Shown one piece after another: positions 24,504 through 32,428 of a stretch of DNA of 43,588 bases. The DNA lies in NCBI GenBank assembly GCA_044464175.1, contig JBIQLO010000003.1, positions 1 to 43,588 on the forward strand, written 5' to 3'. Origin of the DNA: JBIQLO01 sp044464175 (GTDB lineage: Bacteria; Planctomycetota; Phycisphaerae; Tepidisphaerales; Tepidisphaeraceae). A program made the translations under genes and the position numbers. Position 1 is the first letter of the stretch; every line of letters begins with the position of its first letter. The notes beneath the pieces were generated by a model that was given only the letters and a program-made list of their open reading frames with translations, did no database searches and had not been told where the DNA came from.

Positions 24504-25405
24504 GCCTCGACTTCCAGAACCACCATCGTCAGATCATCCTTGGGCGCGAGGCTGCCGCAGTTGTTGTCGATGTGGCGGACCAGGTCGGTGAGCAGGGCGT
24601 CGGTATCCAATTGTCGCCGGCAATGAAGCTCGCTGCGCCATCGTTCGGTGTCCATCGTCTTTTCATCGGTGAAGGCGACTTCGATCCCGTCGGTGTAGAG
24701 CAGGAGGCGGTCGCCGGGGCCGAGTTGGAGGGTGCGTTCGGAGAAGTCTCCATCGGGAAATATGCCCAGCAGGCCGCCGTCGGCCTCAATGTCGCGCAGT
24801 TCCCCTTCCCGTTCCAGCAGGATTGGATTGGGGTGGCCGCCGCGCGCGAAGGTGACGCTGAGGGTGCTGGTGTTGATGATGCCGTAAAGGGCGGTGGCGA
24901 AAGTGGCGTTGGAGAGGTTCTGTTCCAGCAGCGAGCGGTTCAGATGTTGCAGCGCCTCGGCCGGGGAGGTGAGGCGGTAGCCGTCGGGGCGAATTTCCTT
25001 GGTGACCAGCGCCCGCTTGAGAAACATCGTCAGCAGGGCAGCGGGCATGCCGTGGCCGACGGCATCGGCGATAAAGAAGCCGATGTGTTCCTCATCCAGG
25101 CGGGTGACATCGTAGATGTCGCCACTGACGTAGCCTGCGGGACGGTAGAGGGTGTGGAAGCAGAGGGGGCCGATGCGGGGCAGGGCCTTGGGCAGGAAGT
25201 CGCGTTGCAACCGGGCGGCGAGGCGCATTTCCTCGTCCAGACGCTGCATGTGATAGTGGATGGTCTGGTCGCGCCGGCGTAGGAGCCCGACTTCCTCACG
25301 GAGTGTCTGAAGCTCCTTTTCCAGTCCTTCGAGCTGCCCCTCGACCTCCGGCAGCGGACGGCTGAGCGTTGGGGCGGGTGCGGGAATGGGAGATGAGACA
25401 GCCAT
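24500..25405 (-). CDS. SpoIIE/RsbU-type PP2C-like serine phosphatase
   Basis: Predicted 301 residues from the ATG at 25405. An N-terminal coiled coil (~22-60, with EGLEKELQTLREEVGLL) leads to a PPM-type phosphatase domain. Motifs are SGDIYDV and IADAVGHGMPAAL for metal binding, ARGGHPNPIL, LGIFPDGDF, LLLYTDGI, and the C-terminal DDLTMVVLEV. The family dephosphorylates anti-sigma antagonists in partner-switching pathways. No receiver, kinase or STAS partner is adjacent; the coiled coil may be the sensor contact. It follows lexA on the same strand. Confidence 0.92.
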   Translation of the reverse strand: MAVSSPIPAPAPTLSRPLPEVEGQLEGLEKELQTLREEVGLLRRRDQTIHYHMQRLDEEMRLAARLQRDFLPKALPRIGPLCFHTLYRPAGYVSGDIYDVTRLDEEHIGFFIADAVGHGMPAALLTMFLKRALVTKEIRPDGYRLTSPAEALQHLNRSLLEQNLSNATFATALYGIINTSTLSVTFARGGHPNPILLEREGELRDIEADGGLLGIFPDGDFSERTLQLGPGDRLLLYTDGIEVAFTDEKTMDTERWRSELHCRRQLDTDALLTDLVRHIDNNCGSLAPKDDLTMVVLEVEA

Positions 25406-25504
25406 AATCAATCAGGGCGGCGGACAGGAAAACCGCGATTCACAACCCCTATGAACAATGTGTCGGCCGATGCGGGGCGGGGCTTGACGGAAAAAAGAAA
25501 AAAA

Positions 25505-25678
25505 TCAGGCGGATGGGGCCTGGGGCTCAGGCGGCACGGCCTGAGCGCTTTCGGCCAGGCGGCGCTGGCGCTCGCCGCCCAGAACGCTGAGCAATGCCCA
25601 AGTTGAGAGAATGATACCCGTCAGCAGCCAGATCATCGGTCGAAACAGGCCACCATGGCCCAGGATGTTATCGACCAA
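25505..25678 (-). CDS. Possible small membrane protein between lexA and the phosphatase gene
   Basis: An open frame follows the lexA stop by 11 bp. From the TTG at 25678 it encodes 57 residues, from the ATG at 25636 43 residues. It has one hydrophobic helix, PMIWLLTGIILSTWALLSVL, then a basic GGERQRR and a Pro/Ala/Glu tail, which is a plausible one-helix topology. There is no strong ribosome site, so only translation coupled to lexA would be likely. No family is recognised. Confidence 0.42.
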   Translation of the reverse strand: MVDNILGHGGLFRPMIWLLTGIILSTWALLSVLGGERQRRLAESAQAVPPEPQAPSA

Positions 25679-25689
25679 CGGCGGGCGGA

Positions 25690-26298
25690 TCAGTAACTTC
25701 GCAGAACACCGATGACCACACCCTGCACCTTGCAGCGGTCGGCATCGACGATGCGCGGCTCCATGGTGCTGTTGGCGGGCTGGAGGCGGATGCGGGATCC
25801 TTCGCGATAAAATCGCTTCAGGGTGGCCTCGCCGCTATCGAGCAGGGCGACGACCTGTTCGCCGTTGCGGGCGTTCTGCCGGCGCTCGATGACGACGTAG
25901 TCCCCATCGCACAGGTGGTCGTCGATCATGGAATCGCCGCGGACGCGCAGGACGTAGACGCCGCTGCGGGAGGTGAAGAGACGCTCCAGGTCGAGTTCCT
26001 CGCGGTTTTCGATGGCCTCGATGGGGGAGCCGGCGGCGATGTTGCCCAGCAGGGGGAGCTTGGTGGCGCGGTTTTCATCGGGGAGCTTTTCATCGGTGAT
26101 GATCTCCACCGAGCGGGACTTGTGCTTGTCGCGGCGAATGATGCGCTTTTTTTCCAGGGAGCCGATGTGCTCGAAGATGGTCACCTTGCTGGTACCGAGC
26201 TGGTCGGCCAGTTCCTGCATGGTGGGGGAGTAGCCGTGGAGATGGCGGTAGTTACGAATGGCGACGATCACATCAAGTTGGCGGGGGGTCAGGTTCAT
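25690..26298 (-). CDS. lexA: LexA repressor (SOS response)
   Basis: Predicted 202 residues from the ATG at 26298, which is preferred because AGGTGG precedes it and the in-frame ATG at 26361 would lie at the transcription start. The winged-helix DNA-binding domain (LTPRQLDVIVAIRNY, GYSPTMQELADQLG) precedes the autocleavage site Ala89-Gly90 (NIAAGSP), the catalytic Ser123 in RGDSMID and Lys161 in ATLKRFY. RecA filaments trigger self-cleavage. The promoter and likely operator are at 26365-26393. Confidence 0.95.
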   Translation of the reverse strand: MNLTPRQLDVIVAIRNYRHLHGYSPTMQELADQLGTSKVTIFEHIGSLEKKRIIRRDKHKSRSVEIITDEKLPDENRATKLPLLGNIAAGSPIEAIENREELDLERLFTSRSGVYVLRVRGDSMIDDHLCDGDYVVIERRQNARNGEQVVALLDSGEATLKRFYREGSRIRLQPANSTMEPRIVDADRCKVQGVVIGVLRSY

Positions 26299-26364
26299 AG
26301 TAGCATCCACCTTTCTAAGGGGAATTTCATCGGCTCCGTTGACGTTTGGAGCTTGTTCCATTTA

Positions 26365-26393
26365 AACATACCCTAACGTAAGGGGGTTGTCAA
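26365..26393 (-). promoter_or_regulatory. lexA promoter with palindromic operator candidate in the spacer
   Basis: On the minus strand, TTGACA (26388-26393) is followed after 17 bases by TATGTT (26365-26370). The spacer contains the near-palindrome CCCTTACGTTAGGG (26371-26384), with 12 of 14 positions symmetric. A palindrome exactly between -35 and -10 of a lexA gene is the usual place for an autoregulatory operator. It differs from the E. coli, Bacillus and alphaproteobacterial LexA boxes. Confidence 0.7.
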
Positions 26394-26876
26394 GGAAAGT
26401 TTGAATTTTGGGTTCGTTTGGCAATGGGGCATTTTGGGTTCAGCCGGACAAAAACCGCGTTTCCGTTGCGCCAAAGGGGTTGGAAGGGGGGTTGGAATGG
26501 GTTCGAACGTAGGAAAAATGGGTTCGTTCGGCGGCAGATTCCCTTCGGGGCGGGGGAGCATGGGGTGTGGAAGAAGGGCTGAGGGTCATAGTGAAATATA
26601 GTAGCGTTGTGTTTGGGTAATGTCAAGAGGTAAATGAGGTAAATGTTCTAGTGATGGCTAGGAAATGTTCGGTACCAGCCGTATCGTCGATAGCGGAAGG
26701 AAGGCCGGAGCGCTGCGATTGGGAATAGCGCAGCTTCCGGGCCTCATGGAATGGAGGGGCATCCGTCAAGACCGACAAGCTGGAACGTTTCCCATGATTC
26801 CGCCGGTGGGGGCACTGGCGCCAATCGGTTCGGAGAGATTCAGGGGCCGAGGGGATTTGGCCGATAGGAGGAGGGT
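26394..26876. other. Long intergenic region with GGGTTCG repeats and a possible leader
   Basis: About 480 bp separate the lexA promoter from the YjfB-like gene. At 26410-26526 the 7-mer GGGTTCG occurs three times, with GGGTTCA once, in T/G-rich surroundings; the opposite strand would read as Asn-Pro/Glu-Pro-rich peptide. The tandem 9-mer AGGTAAATG lies at 26628-26645. At 26703-26755 an imperfect GC-rich hairpin may be part of a leader for the YjfB-like gene. No gene or known riboswitch was recognised. Confidence 0.5.
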
Positions 26877-27092
26877 ATGGATCTGGTATCGGGCATCACG
26901 GGACTGCAGCAGGCGGATGTGATGGCTCGCATCCAGATGAAGGTTGCCCGCAAGGTGCTGGACATGCAGCAAATGCAGGGGGCGGCGGCGGTGAAGCTGA
27001 TTCAGGCCGCCTCGACAAATGTGGTGCAGGCGGGCGATGCGCTGGTGGCGGCGGCGACAGGGATGGGGGGAGAGTTGGATACGTACGCCTGA
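26877..27092 (+). CDS. YjfB-like putative motility protein
   Basis: Predicted 71 residues; AGGAGG with good spacing precedes the ATG. The mostly helical sequence (MDLVSGITGLQQADVMARIQ, then KVARKVLDMQQMQGAAAVKLI) matches the short YjfB family, labelled 'putative motility protein' in databases, though a mechanism is not known. A GCCGATA just before the ribosome site resembles a flagellar sigma -10 but is too close to the start to be used. It faces rnpB, with a hairpin between. Confidence 0.68.
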   Translation: MDLVSGITGLQQADVMARIQMKVARKVLDMQQMQGAAAVKLIQAASTNVVQAGDALVAAATGMGGELDTYA

Positions 27093-27115
27093 GACGTCAA
27101 TAAGGTGAAACAAAC

Positions 27116-27154
27116 GAGCCGGCGAGCCTCTGTTTTTCGGAGACCCGCCGGCTT
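27116..27154 (-). terminator. Terminator hairpin for RNase P RNA, possibly bidirectional
   Basis: AGCCGGCG at 27117-27124 pairs with CGCCGGCT at 27146-27153, with a partly paired interior. On the minus strand the stem is followed by CGTTTGTTTC, which suits termination of rnpB. It is also 24 bp after the YjfB-like gene, so it may stop both. Confidence 0.65.
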
Positions 27155-27162
27155 CAGGTTTA

Positions 27163-27645
27163 TATCGCGGCGGCTTGTAAGCCGAATTCTGTTCCCCCGA
27201 AGGGGGGCGACCATTTCTCTGTGACGCGCGTCACCGCGCGCCTCCCGGCCGCAGTTGCCTATCGGCCGATGCGACCTACCCGCAAATCGTAACGCCCCGG
27301 GCCGGGGCGCGGCCGGCGGTTGGACCGCCGGCGCTGTTTGCTTATTTGGTCTTGCCGCCGGCGGGGTTTGCCATCGCCGCGGCTGTCACCAGCCGCGCGG
27401 TGCGCTCTTACCGCACCTTTTCACCCTTGCCGGATGTAGCACAGGCTTCCAGCCTGTGATGTTGACGGCTCACAGGCTGGAAGCCTGTGCTACATCGGCG
27501 GTATCCTTTCTGTTGCACTTTCCGTCGGATTCACGGCCAAAGGCCGCTTCTCCGCCTTGAGGTTATCAAGCGCCGTGCCCTGGGCGGTTCGGACTTTCCT
27601 CATCCCGGGTGTGCCCGGAACGCGATCGCCGCCGCCGCCGCGATA
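27163..27645 (-). ncRNA. rnpB: RNase P RNA, bacterial class A, with a palindromic repeat as P12
   Basis: Minus strand. The conserved 5' block GAGGAAAGTCCG, the central ACAGAAAGGATACCGCC, GGTGAAAAGGTGCGGTAAGAGCGCACCG-type region (cited in part), AGACCAAAT and the 3' block ACAGAATTCGGCTTACA are all present in order. P1 is formed by TATCGCGGCGGC at the 5' end and its complement at the 3' end, which fixes the ends at about 27645 and 27163. It cleaves tRNA leaders with the protein RnpA. The RNA is longer than usual because P12 is a 64-base inverted repeat at 27433-27496. A TATAAT at 27652-27657 just upstream is the likely -10. Confidence 0.95.
27433..27496. repeat. REPIN-like inverted repeat in P12 of RNase P RNA
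   Basis: Arms 27433-27459 and 27470-27496 are perfect 27-bp complements around a 10-base loop. Each arm contains its own palindrome, CACAGGC-TTCCA-GCCTGTG, so the unit is two REP-like hairpins in inverted order. This is the layout of REPINs, which RAYT transposases mobilise in other bacteria. No RAYT gene is in the window. Confidence 0.85.
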
Positions 27646-27651
27646 CGAGGG

Positions 27652-27657
27652 ATTATA
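27652..27657 (-). promoter_or_regulatory. -10 element of rnpB
   Basis: TATAAT on the minus strand, about seven bases before the deduced 5' end of RNase P RNA. The -35 at the proper distance (TCGCTT near 27675-27680) is weak. Confidence 0.6.
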
Positions 27658-27814
27658 CGGGCGTTGCCGTGGCAAAGCGAAGGAGCGGCGGTGGAGCAAA
27701 AGGAAGGCCGTGACGGGAGGAGCGAGAATCCTCCATCGCGGTTCCGTCGATTGCTTTTTTCCCCGCGTGCACGTATCTCTTGGCGAATAGGCTTTTTACC
27801 TCAAGGAGGCGGTC

Positions 27815-29350
27815 ATGCCCTCGGGTGTTCCCTGTGCACTGGTGATCTTCGGCGCCAGCGGCGATCTGGCCAGGCGGAAGCTGATTCCGGCGTTGTATGA
27901 GTTGGCGAAGGAGAAGCTGCTGAACTCAAATTTCGCGCTGGTGGGCTTTGCGCGGACGGAGATGGACGATCAGACGTATCGGCGGGAATGCCGCGAGGCG
28001 CTGGACAAGTTCGCCCGGAGCCGGCCGGTGGATGAGGGCGTCTGGCAGCGCCTGGAGCAGGCGATTCACTACGTCAGCGCCCACGACTACGGGGATGCAG
28101 AAGCGCATCGGAAGCTGGCGGAAAAGCTGCGGGAGGTGGATCGATCCAACGGGACGGCGGGAAACCGGCTGTTTTATCTTTCCACGCCGCCGAACACCTT
28201 TGAGCCGATCATCACGCAACTGGGCGAGATGGCCGAGCAGTATCGGGGAGCCGACGGGCAGGGGTGGCAGCGGATCATCATTGAAAAGCCGTTCGGGCAT
28301 GACCTGGGAAGCGCCAAGGCGCTGAACAAGCTGCTGCACAAATATTTCGATGAAAGCCAGGTCTTCCGCATCGACCATTACCTGGGGAAAGAGACGGTGC
28401 AGAACCTGATGGTGATGCGCTTCGCCAATTCGATTTTCGAGCCGATCTGGAACTACAAGTACATCGACCACGTGCAGATCACGGTGAGCGAGACGCTGGG
28501 GGTTGGGTCGCGCGGGGGATATTACAACGAGAGCGGGGCGCTGCGGGACATGGTGCAGAATCACCTGTTCCAGCTCATGGCGCTGGTGGCGATGGAGCCG
28601 CCGGTGGCGCTGGATGCGGTGAGCATTCGGGATGAGAAGGTGAAGGTGTACAAGTCGGTGCGCCCGATCCGGCCGGAGGCGGTGGCGGATCGGACGGTGC
28701 GCGGGCAGTATGGGGCGGGGGAGGCGGGGGGGCAGAAGACGGACGGGTATCTGAAGGAGAAGGGGGTGCCGGGCGACTCGCGGACCGAGACGTTCGCCGC
28801 GCTGAAGTTGTACATCGACAACTGGCGCTGGAGCGGGATGCCGTTTTACCTGCGGACGGGGAAGTTCCTGCCGCGGAAGCTGAGCGAGGTGGTGGTGCGC
28901 TTCCGCTCGCCGCCGCTGACGCTGTTTCAAAAGCAGTGCGAATCGCCGGTTTTTCCGAATGACCTGGTGATCCGGATTCAGCCGGAAGAGGGGATCAGCT
29001 GGCGGCTCAACGGCAAGGTGCCGGGAGGGCAGATGAACATCAAATCGGTGGCGCTGGATTTTCTGTACAAGACCACGTTCAACGTGGAGCCGCCGGAGGC
29101 GTATGAGCGGCTGATTCATGATGCGATCCTGGGGGAGCAGACGCTGTTCATCCGCGGGGATGAGGCCGAGGCGGCATGGGCGGTCATCGACCCGATTGAG
29201 CAGGGGTGGCGGCAATCGAAGCAGGCGCCCGAGCCGTATGCGCCGGGGACGTGGGGACCCAAGCGGGCGATGGACCTGATTGAGATGGACGGGCGGCGGT
29301 GGCTGCAGACCGATGGGGACTCGGAGCCGGTGGTGGCGTGCTCACTGTGA
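27815..29350 (+). CDS. zwf: Glucose-6-phosphate 1-dehydrogenase
   Basis: Predicted 511 residues. It oxidises glucose-6-phosphate to 6-phosphogluconolactone and yields NADPH. The cofactor loop is IFGASGDLARRKL (13-19) and the active-site signature RIDHYLGKE is at ~185-193, with the catalytic His at ~188. A strong AAGGAGG precedes the ATG. It is followed by catalase and may supply reducing power for peroxide defence. Confidence 0.97.
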   Translation: MPSGVPCALVIFGASGDLARRKLIPALYELAKEKLLNSNFALVGFARTEMDDQTYRRECREALDKFARSRPVDEGVWQRLEQAIHYVSAHDYGDAEAHRKLAEKLREVDRSNGTAGNRLFYLSTPPNTFEPIITQLGEMAEQYRGADGQGWQRIIIEKPFGHDLGSAKALNKLLHKYFDESQVFRIDHYLGKETVQNLMVMRFANSIFEPIWNYKYIDHVQITVSETLGVGSRGGYYNESGALRDMVQNHLFQLMALVAMEPPVALDAVSIRDEKVKVYKSVRPIRPEAVADRTVRGQYGAGEAGGQKTDGYLKEKGVPGDSRTETFAALKLYIDNWRWSGMPFYLRTGKFLPRKLSEVVVRFRSPPLTLFQKQCESPVFPNDLVIRIQPEEGISWRLNGKVPGGQMNIKSVALDFLYKTTFNVEPPEAYERLIHDAILGEQTLFIRGDEAEAAWAVIDPIEQGWRQSKQAPEPYAPGTWGPKRAMDLIEMDGRRWLQTDGDSEPVVACSL

Positions 29351-29472
29351 AAAAGGGCCGGCCGGACGGAAGCGTGGGAGATTTCGGGTTGAGAAGCCGG
29401 GTCGGCAGGCTTATCCTTGGGTACAAGGGGTTTTGGTTGACCGCAAATACCACACCGTGAGGAAACTATCCC

Positions 29473-30984
29473 ATGGCCAAGGAAGAACAGACGACTCAAA
29501 AGCTGACCACGGCGGCCGGGCGGCCCTATACCGAGCATGAGGACTCGATGACGGCGGGTCCGCGGGGGCCGGTGCTGCTGCAGGATTATGTCCTGCACGA
29601 GAAGCTGGCGCACTTCAACCGCGAGCGGATTCCCGAGCGCGTGGTGCACGCCAAGGGGAGCGGCGCCTACGGCACGTTCACGGTGACGCATGACATCACA
29701 AAATACACGCGGGCGAAGATTTTCAGCCAGGTGGGCAAGCAGACGCGGATGTTCGCCCGGTTTTCGACCGTCGGCGGCGAGCGGGGGTCGGCTGACACCG
29801 CCCGCGACCCGCGCGGTTTTGCGCTGAAGTTCTACACGGACGATGGCAACTGGGACCTGGTGGGAAACAACACGCCGGTCTTTTTCATCAAGGACGCCAA
29901 GAAGTTTCCGGACTTCATCCACACGCAAAAGCGTGACCCGCGTACCAATACCAAGCCGGACACGATGAAATGGGACTTCTGGAGCCTCAACCCCGAGAGC
30001 ATGCACCAGATCATGACGCTCTTTTCGGATCGGGGCACCCCTTACAGCTACCGGAATATGAACGGCTACGGCAGCCACACCTACTCGATGATTAATGGGA
30101 GGAACGAGCGCATCTGGGTGAAGTTCCACTTCAAGACGCAGCAGGGCATCAGAAATTTCAACGACGAGCAGGCACGGGAGATGCAGGCGAAGGATGCCGA
30201 CTGGGCGCAGCGTGATCTGGTGGAGGCGATTGACCGCGGGGATTTTCCAAAGTGGAAGCTGGAAATCCAGGTGATGACGGATGAGCAGGCCAAGGCCTTT
30301 GCGTGGAACCCGTTTGACATCACCAAGGTCTGGCCGCACGGGGATTTCCCGCCCATCGACGTGGGGATCATGGAACTGAACGAGATTCCGGCCAACTACT
30401 TCGCCGATGTGGAGCAGAGCGCCTTTGCGCCGGCGAATATTGTGGACGGGATCGGGTTTTCACCGGACAAGATGCTGCAGGGGCGCATCTTCGCCTACCC
30501 GGATGCGAATCGTTACCGGCTGGGCGTCAATTATGAGTCGTTGCCGGTCAATCGTCCGCTCACGCCGCCGCACAATTATCAGCGCGACGGGGCGATGCGT
30601 TTCGACGGCAATGGCGGGGCAGCGCCCAATTACCATCCCAACAGCTTTGACTCCATTGTCGCCGAGCCTGGATACCGACAGCCGCCGCTGCCGCTGGATG
30701 GACGCCCGGCCGACTGGTATGACCGGAATGATCCGCACGAGAATGAGGATGACCATTATTCCCAGCCGCGCGCGCTGTTTGAGAATGTTATGAACGATCA
30801 GCAGCGGAAGGACACAATCCACAATTTTGTCTTGTCGATGAGCGGCATTGAGGAGAACAAAAAGAAACAGGAGATCATCCAGCGCCAACTGGGGCACTTC
30901 CTCAAGACCAGCCGGACACTGGCCGAGGGAATCGCCCGGGGGCTGGGGCGCCGCTGCCAAAGGAGTGAACCGCAATGCCCGTAA
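29473..30984 (+). CDS. katA: Monofunctional haem catalase
   Basis: Predicted 503 residues, the small-subunit size class. The distal His 59 (ERVVHAKGSGAYG), Asn 132 (LVGNNTPVFF) and the proximal haem Tyr 342 (RIFAYPDANRYRLG) are present. It breaks down hydrogen peroxide in the cytoplasm; no signal peptide is seen. The end overlaps the start of a membrane protein gene by 10 bases, implying coupling. Confidence 0.97.
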   Translation: MAKEEQTTQKLTTAAGRPYTEHEDSMTAGPRGPVLLQDYVLHEKLAHFNRERIPERVVHAKGSGAYGTFTVTHDITKYTRAKIFSQVGKQTRMFARFSTVGGERGSADTARDPRGFALKFYTDDGNWDLVGNNTPVFFIKDAKKFPDFIHTQKRDPRTNTKPDTMKWDFWSLNPESMHQIMTLFSDRGTPYSYRNMNGYGSHTYSMINGRNERIWVKFHFKTQQGIRNFNDEQAREMQAKDADWAQRDLVEAIDRGDFPKWKLEIQVMTDEQAKAFAWNPFDITKVWPHGDFPPIDVGIMELNEIPANYFADVEQSAFAPANIVDGIGFSPDKMLQGRIFAYPDANRYRLGVNYESLPVNRPLTPPHNYQRDGAMRFDGNGGAAPNYHPNSFDSIVAEPGYRQPPLPLDGRPADWYDRNDPHENEDDHYSQPRALFENVMNDQQRKDTIHNFVLSMSGIEENKKKQEIIQRQLGHFLKTSRTLAEGIARGLGRRCQRSEPQCP

Positions 30985-31457
30985 CCGCCGAAATGGAACC
31001 GACGCTTGAGGATGGGACGCCCCGCCTTCCGGACAACGGATGGACGGCCACCATCGCGCTGATTGCCGCGACGTTGTCGCTTTTGCCCCTGCTCCCGGTG
31101 TCGTATTTGACGCTGTGGCGGGCCGAACCGGTTCCGGTCCGGAGCCTGCCCGCGGCGGTGTTTTTCCTGTTGATTACCGTGACGCCGTTGCTGTCCGTGA
31201 TCGGCATCGGGGCGGCGGCGATGGCGCTGGACGGGATATTGACGTTCTACATCGGCGTGGCCGTGACTCTGGGGTATCTCATGGGCTTCATCGGGCTGGC
31301 CACCTCGCTCTTTCTATTTTTGATGAGCCAGCCGCATTCGGGGGGGCAATGGGGGGAGTTGATCGCGGCCGCCCTTCTGGGCGTGGCGGGGCTGGTGGGG
31401 ATTTATTACCGGCGGCAAAAACGCATGGCGGATGCGGCGGGGCAAGCGGGGGCTTGA
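30975..31457 (+). CDS. Four-helix membrane protein, tandem paralogue A
   Basis: Predicted 160 residues. The start lies inside the last codons of catalase. About four helices lie between residues ~22 and 145. The sequence GWTATIALIAATLSLLPLLPVSYLTLWRAEP (cited in part) aligns with the next gene's QWTAFIALAAAVASLSPIFL, and IGIGAAAMALDGILTFYIGVAVTLGYL with IGLAAMAINGELTIFRGMAIGIAYL, so the two are tandem duplicates. There is no recognised family; a role in peroxide or envelope stress is guessed only from its place beside catalase. Confidence 0.72.
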   Translation: MPVTAEMEPTLEDGTPRLPDNGWTATIALIAATLSLLPLLPVSYLTLWRAEPVPVRSLPAAVFFLLITVTPLLSVIGIGAAAMALDGILTFYIGVAVTLGYLMGFIGLATSLFLFLMSQPHSGGQWGELIAAALLGVAGLVGIYYRRQKRMADAAGQAGA

Positions 31458-31488
31458 AGTGTTTCGGGATGATTCGCGAAAGTAATGG

Positions 31489-31920
31489 ATGGAGCGCTCG
31501 CTGAACTATGAAAGGCCGGATGGGCGTCAACGGCAATGGACCGCCTTCATCGCCCTGGCCGCGGCCGTTGCTTCGCTTTCTCCCATCTTTCTCCCTTTTA
31601 GTCTCTCCTATTTCAGCTTTGGGCGGGCGTTGGCCTCCGGACTGGGCGGCTGGTTTTTTCTGATGCTGATGACCACGACGCCCTATTTCGCCATCGTTTC
31701 GATTGGTCTGGCAGCGATGGCCATCAATGGCGAATTGACGATTTTCAGGGGAATGGCGATTGGCATTGCGTATCTATTCTCGTTTTTCGCCCTGGCTGCG
31801 GCGATGGCGCTCACCTTCTTCTGGACCTTTGGCTCAGGTCGCCCCATGTTGCTGATTACGGCGTCACTGGCGACGGGTGGATTGACCCTTGCGGGGATCT
31901 TTCGCTTCCGGGGAAAATAG
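31489..31920 (+). CDS. Four-helix membrane protein, tandem paralogue B
   Basis: Predicted 143 residues from the ATG at 31489. It is clearly similar to the preceding gene over its whole length, with matching charged and glycine positions in the helices. It ends in a basic tail (FRFRGK). A DinB gene follows after 21 bp. No function is known. Confidence 0.68.
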   Translation: MERSLNYERPDGRQRQWTAFIALAAAVASLSPIFLPFSLSYFSFGRALASGLGGWFFLMLMTTTPYFAIVSIGLAAMAINGELTIFRGMAIGIAYLFSFFALAAAMALTFFWTFGSGRPMLLITASLATGGLTLAGIFRFRGK

Positions 31921-31941
31921 GGGCTGCAGAAAGGAGCGGCC

Positions 31942-32421
31942 ATGGATGAGAATTCCACCCTTCGCCAGCACCTGCTGAAATTTCTCAAGGGGGGGCAGGC
32001 GCATGTGGAGTTTGAGAAGGCGACGGCCGATTTGCCGGCGGCCTTGCGCGGGGCAAAAGCGCCCAACCAGCCGCACACGCCCTGGCGGCTGGTGGAGCAT
32101 ATGCGTCTGGCCCAGTGGGATATTCTGGAATTTTGCCGCAATCCGAAGCATGTCTCCCCCGACTGGCCGGAGGGGTATTGGCCGGCCGACGATGCGCCTC
32201 CGGACGCCGGAGCGTGGGAGCAATGCCTGAAATCCTTCCGGGCCGACCGGCGGGCGTTTGAGGCATTGATCGCCGACCCGAGGGCCGACCTACTTGCGCC
32301 GTTGCCCCACGCGGATGGTCAGACCCTCGCCCGGGAGGCGATGTTGATCGTCGATCACACGGCCTATCACCTGGGGCAGCTCATCCTCCTGCGCCGGGTG
32401 CTGGGGGCGTGGGAGGACTGA
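31942..32421 (+). CDS. DinB-family four-helix metal-binding protein
   Basis: Predicted 159 residues. The metal-binding histidines of DinB/YfiT proteins are suggested by RLVEHMRLAQWDILEF and the C-terminal DHTAYHLGQLI. AAGGAG precedes the ATG. Many members are thiol transferases or act in stress responses, but they are not DNA polymerases despite the name. It is the last gene of the zwf-catalase group. Confidence 0.86.
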   Translation: MDENSTLRQHLLKFLKGGQAHVEFEKATADLPAALRGAKAPNQPHTPWRLVEHMRLAQWDILEFCRNPKHVSPDWPEGYWPADDAPPDAGAWEQCLKSFRADRRAFEALIADPRADLLAPLPHADGQTLAREAMLIVDHTAYHLGQLILLRRVLGAWED

Positions 32422-32428
32422 AGGGGCG

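Noticed and set aside
26849..26870. GCCGATA before the YjfB-like gene, resembling a flagellar sigma-28 -10
   Set aside because: It is only ten bases before the ATG, overlaps the ribosome site, and there is no TAAA at the required distance.
27255..27560. Frames inside the RNase P RNA (for example 101 residues on the plus strand)
   Set aside because: They lie antisense to a structured RNA; the STGFQPV-like peptide comes from the repeat in P12.
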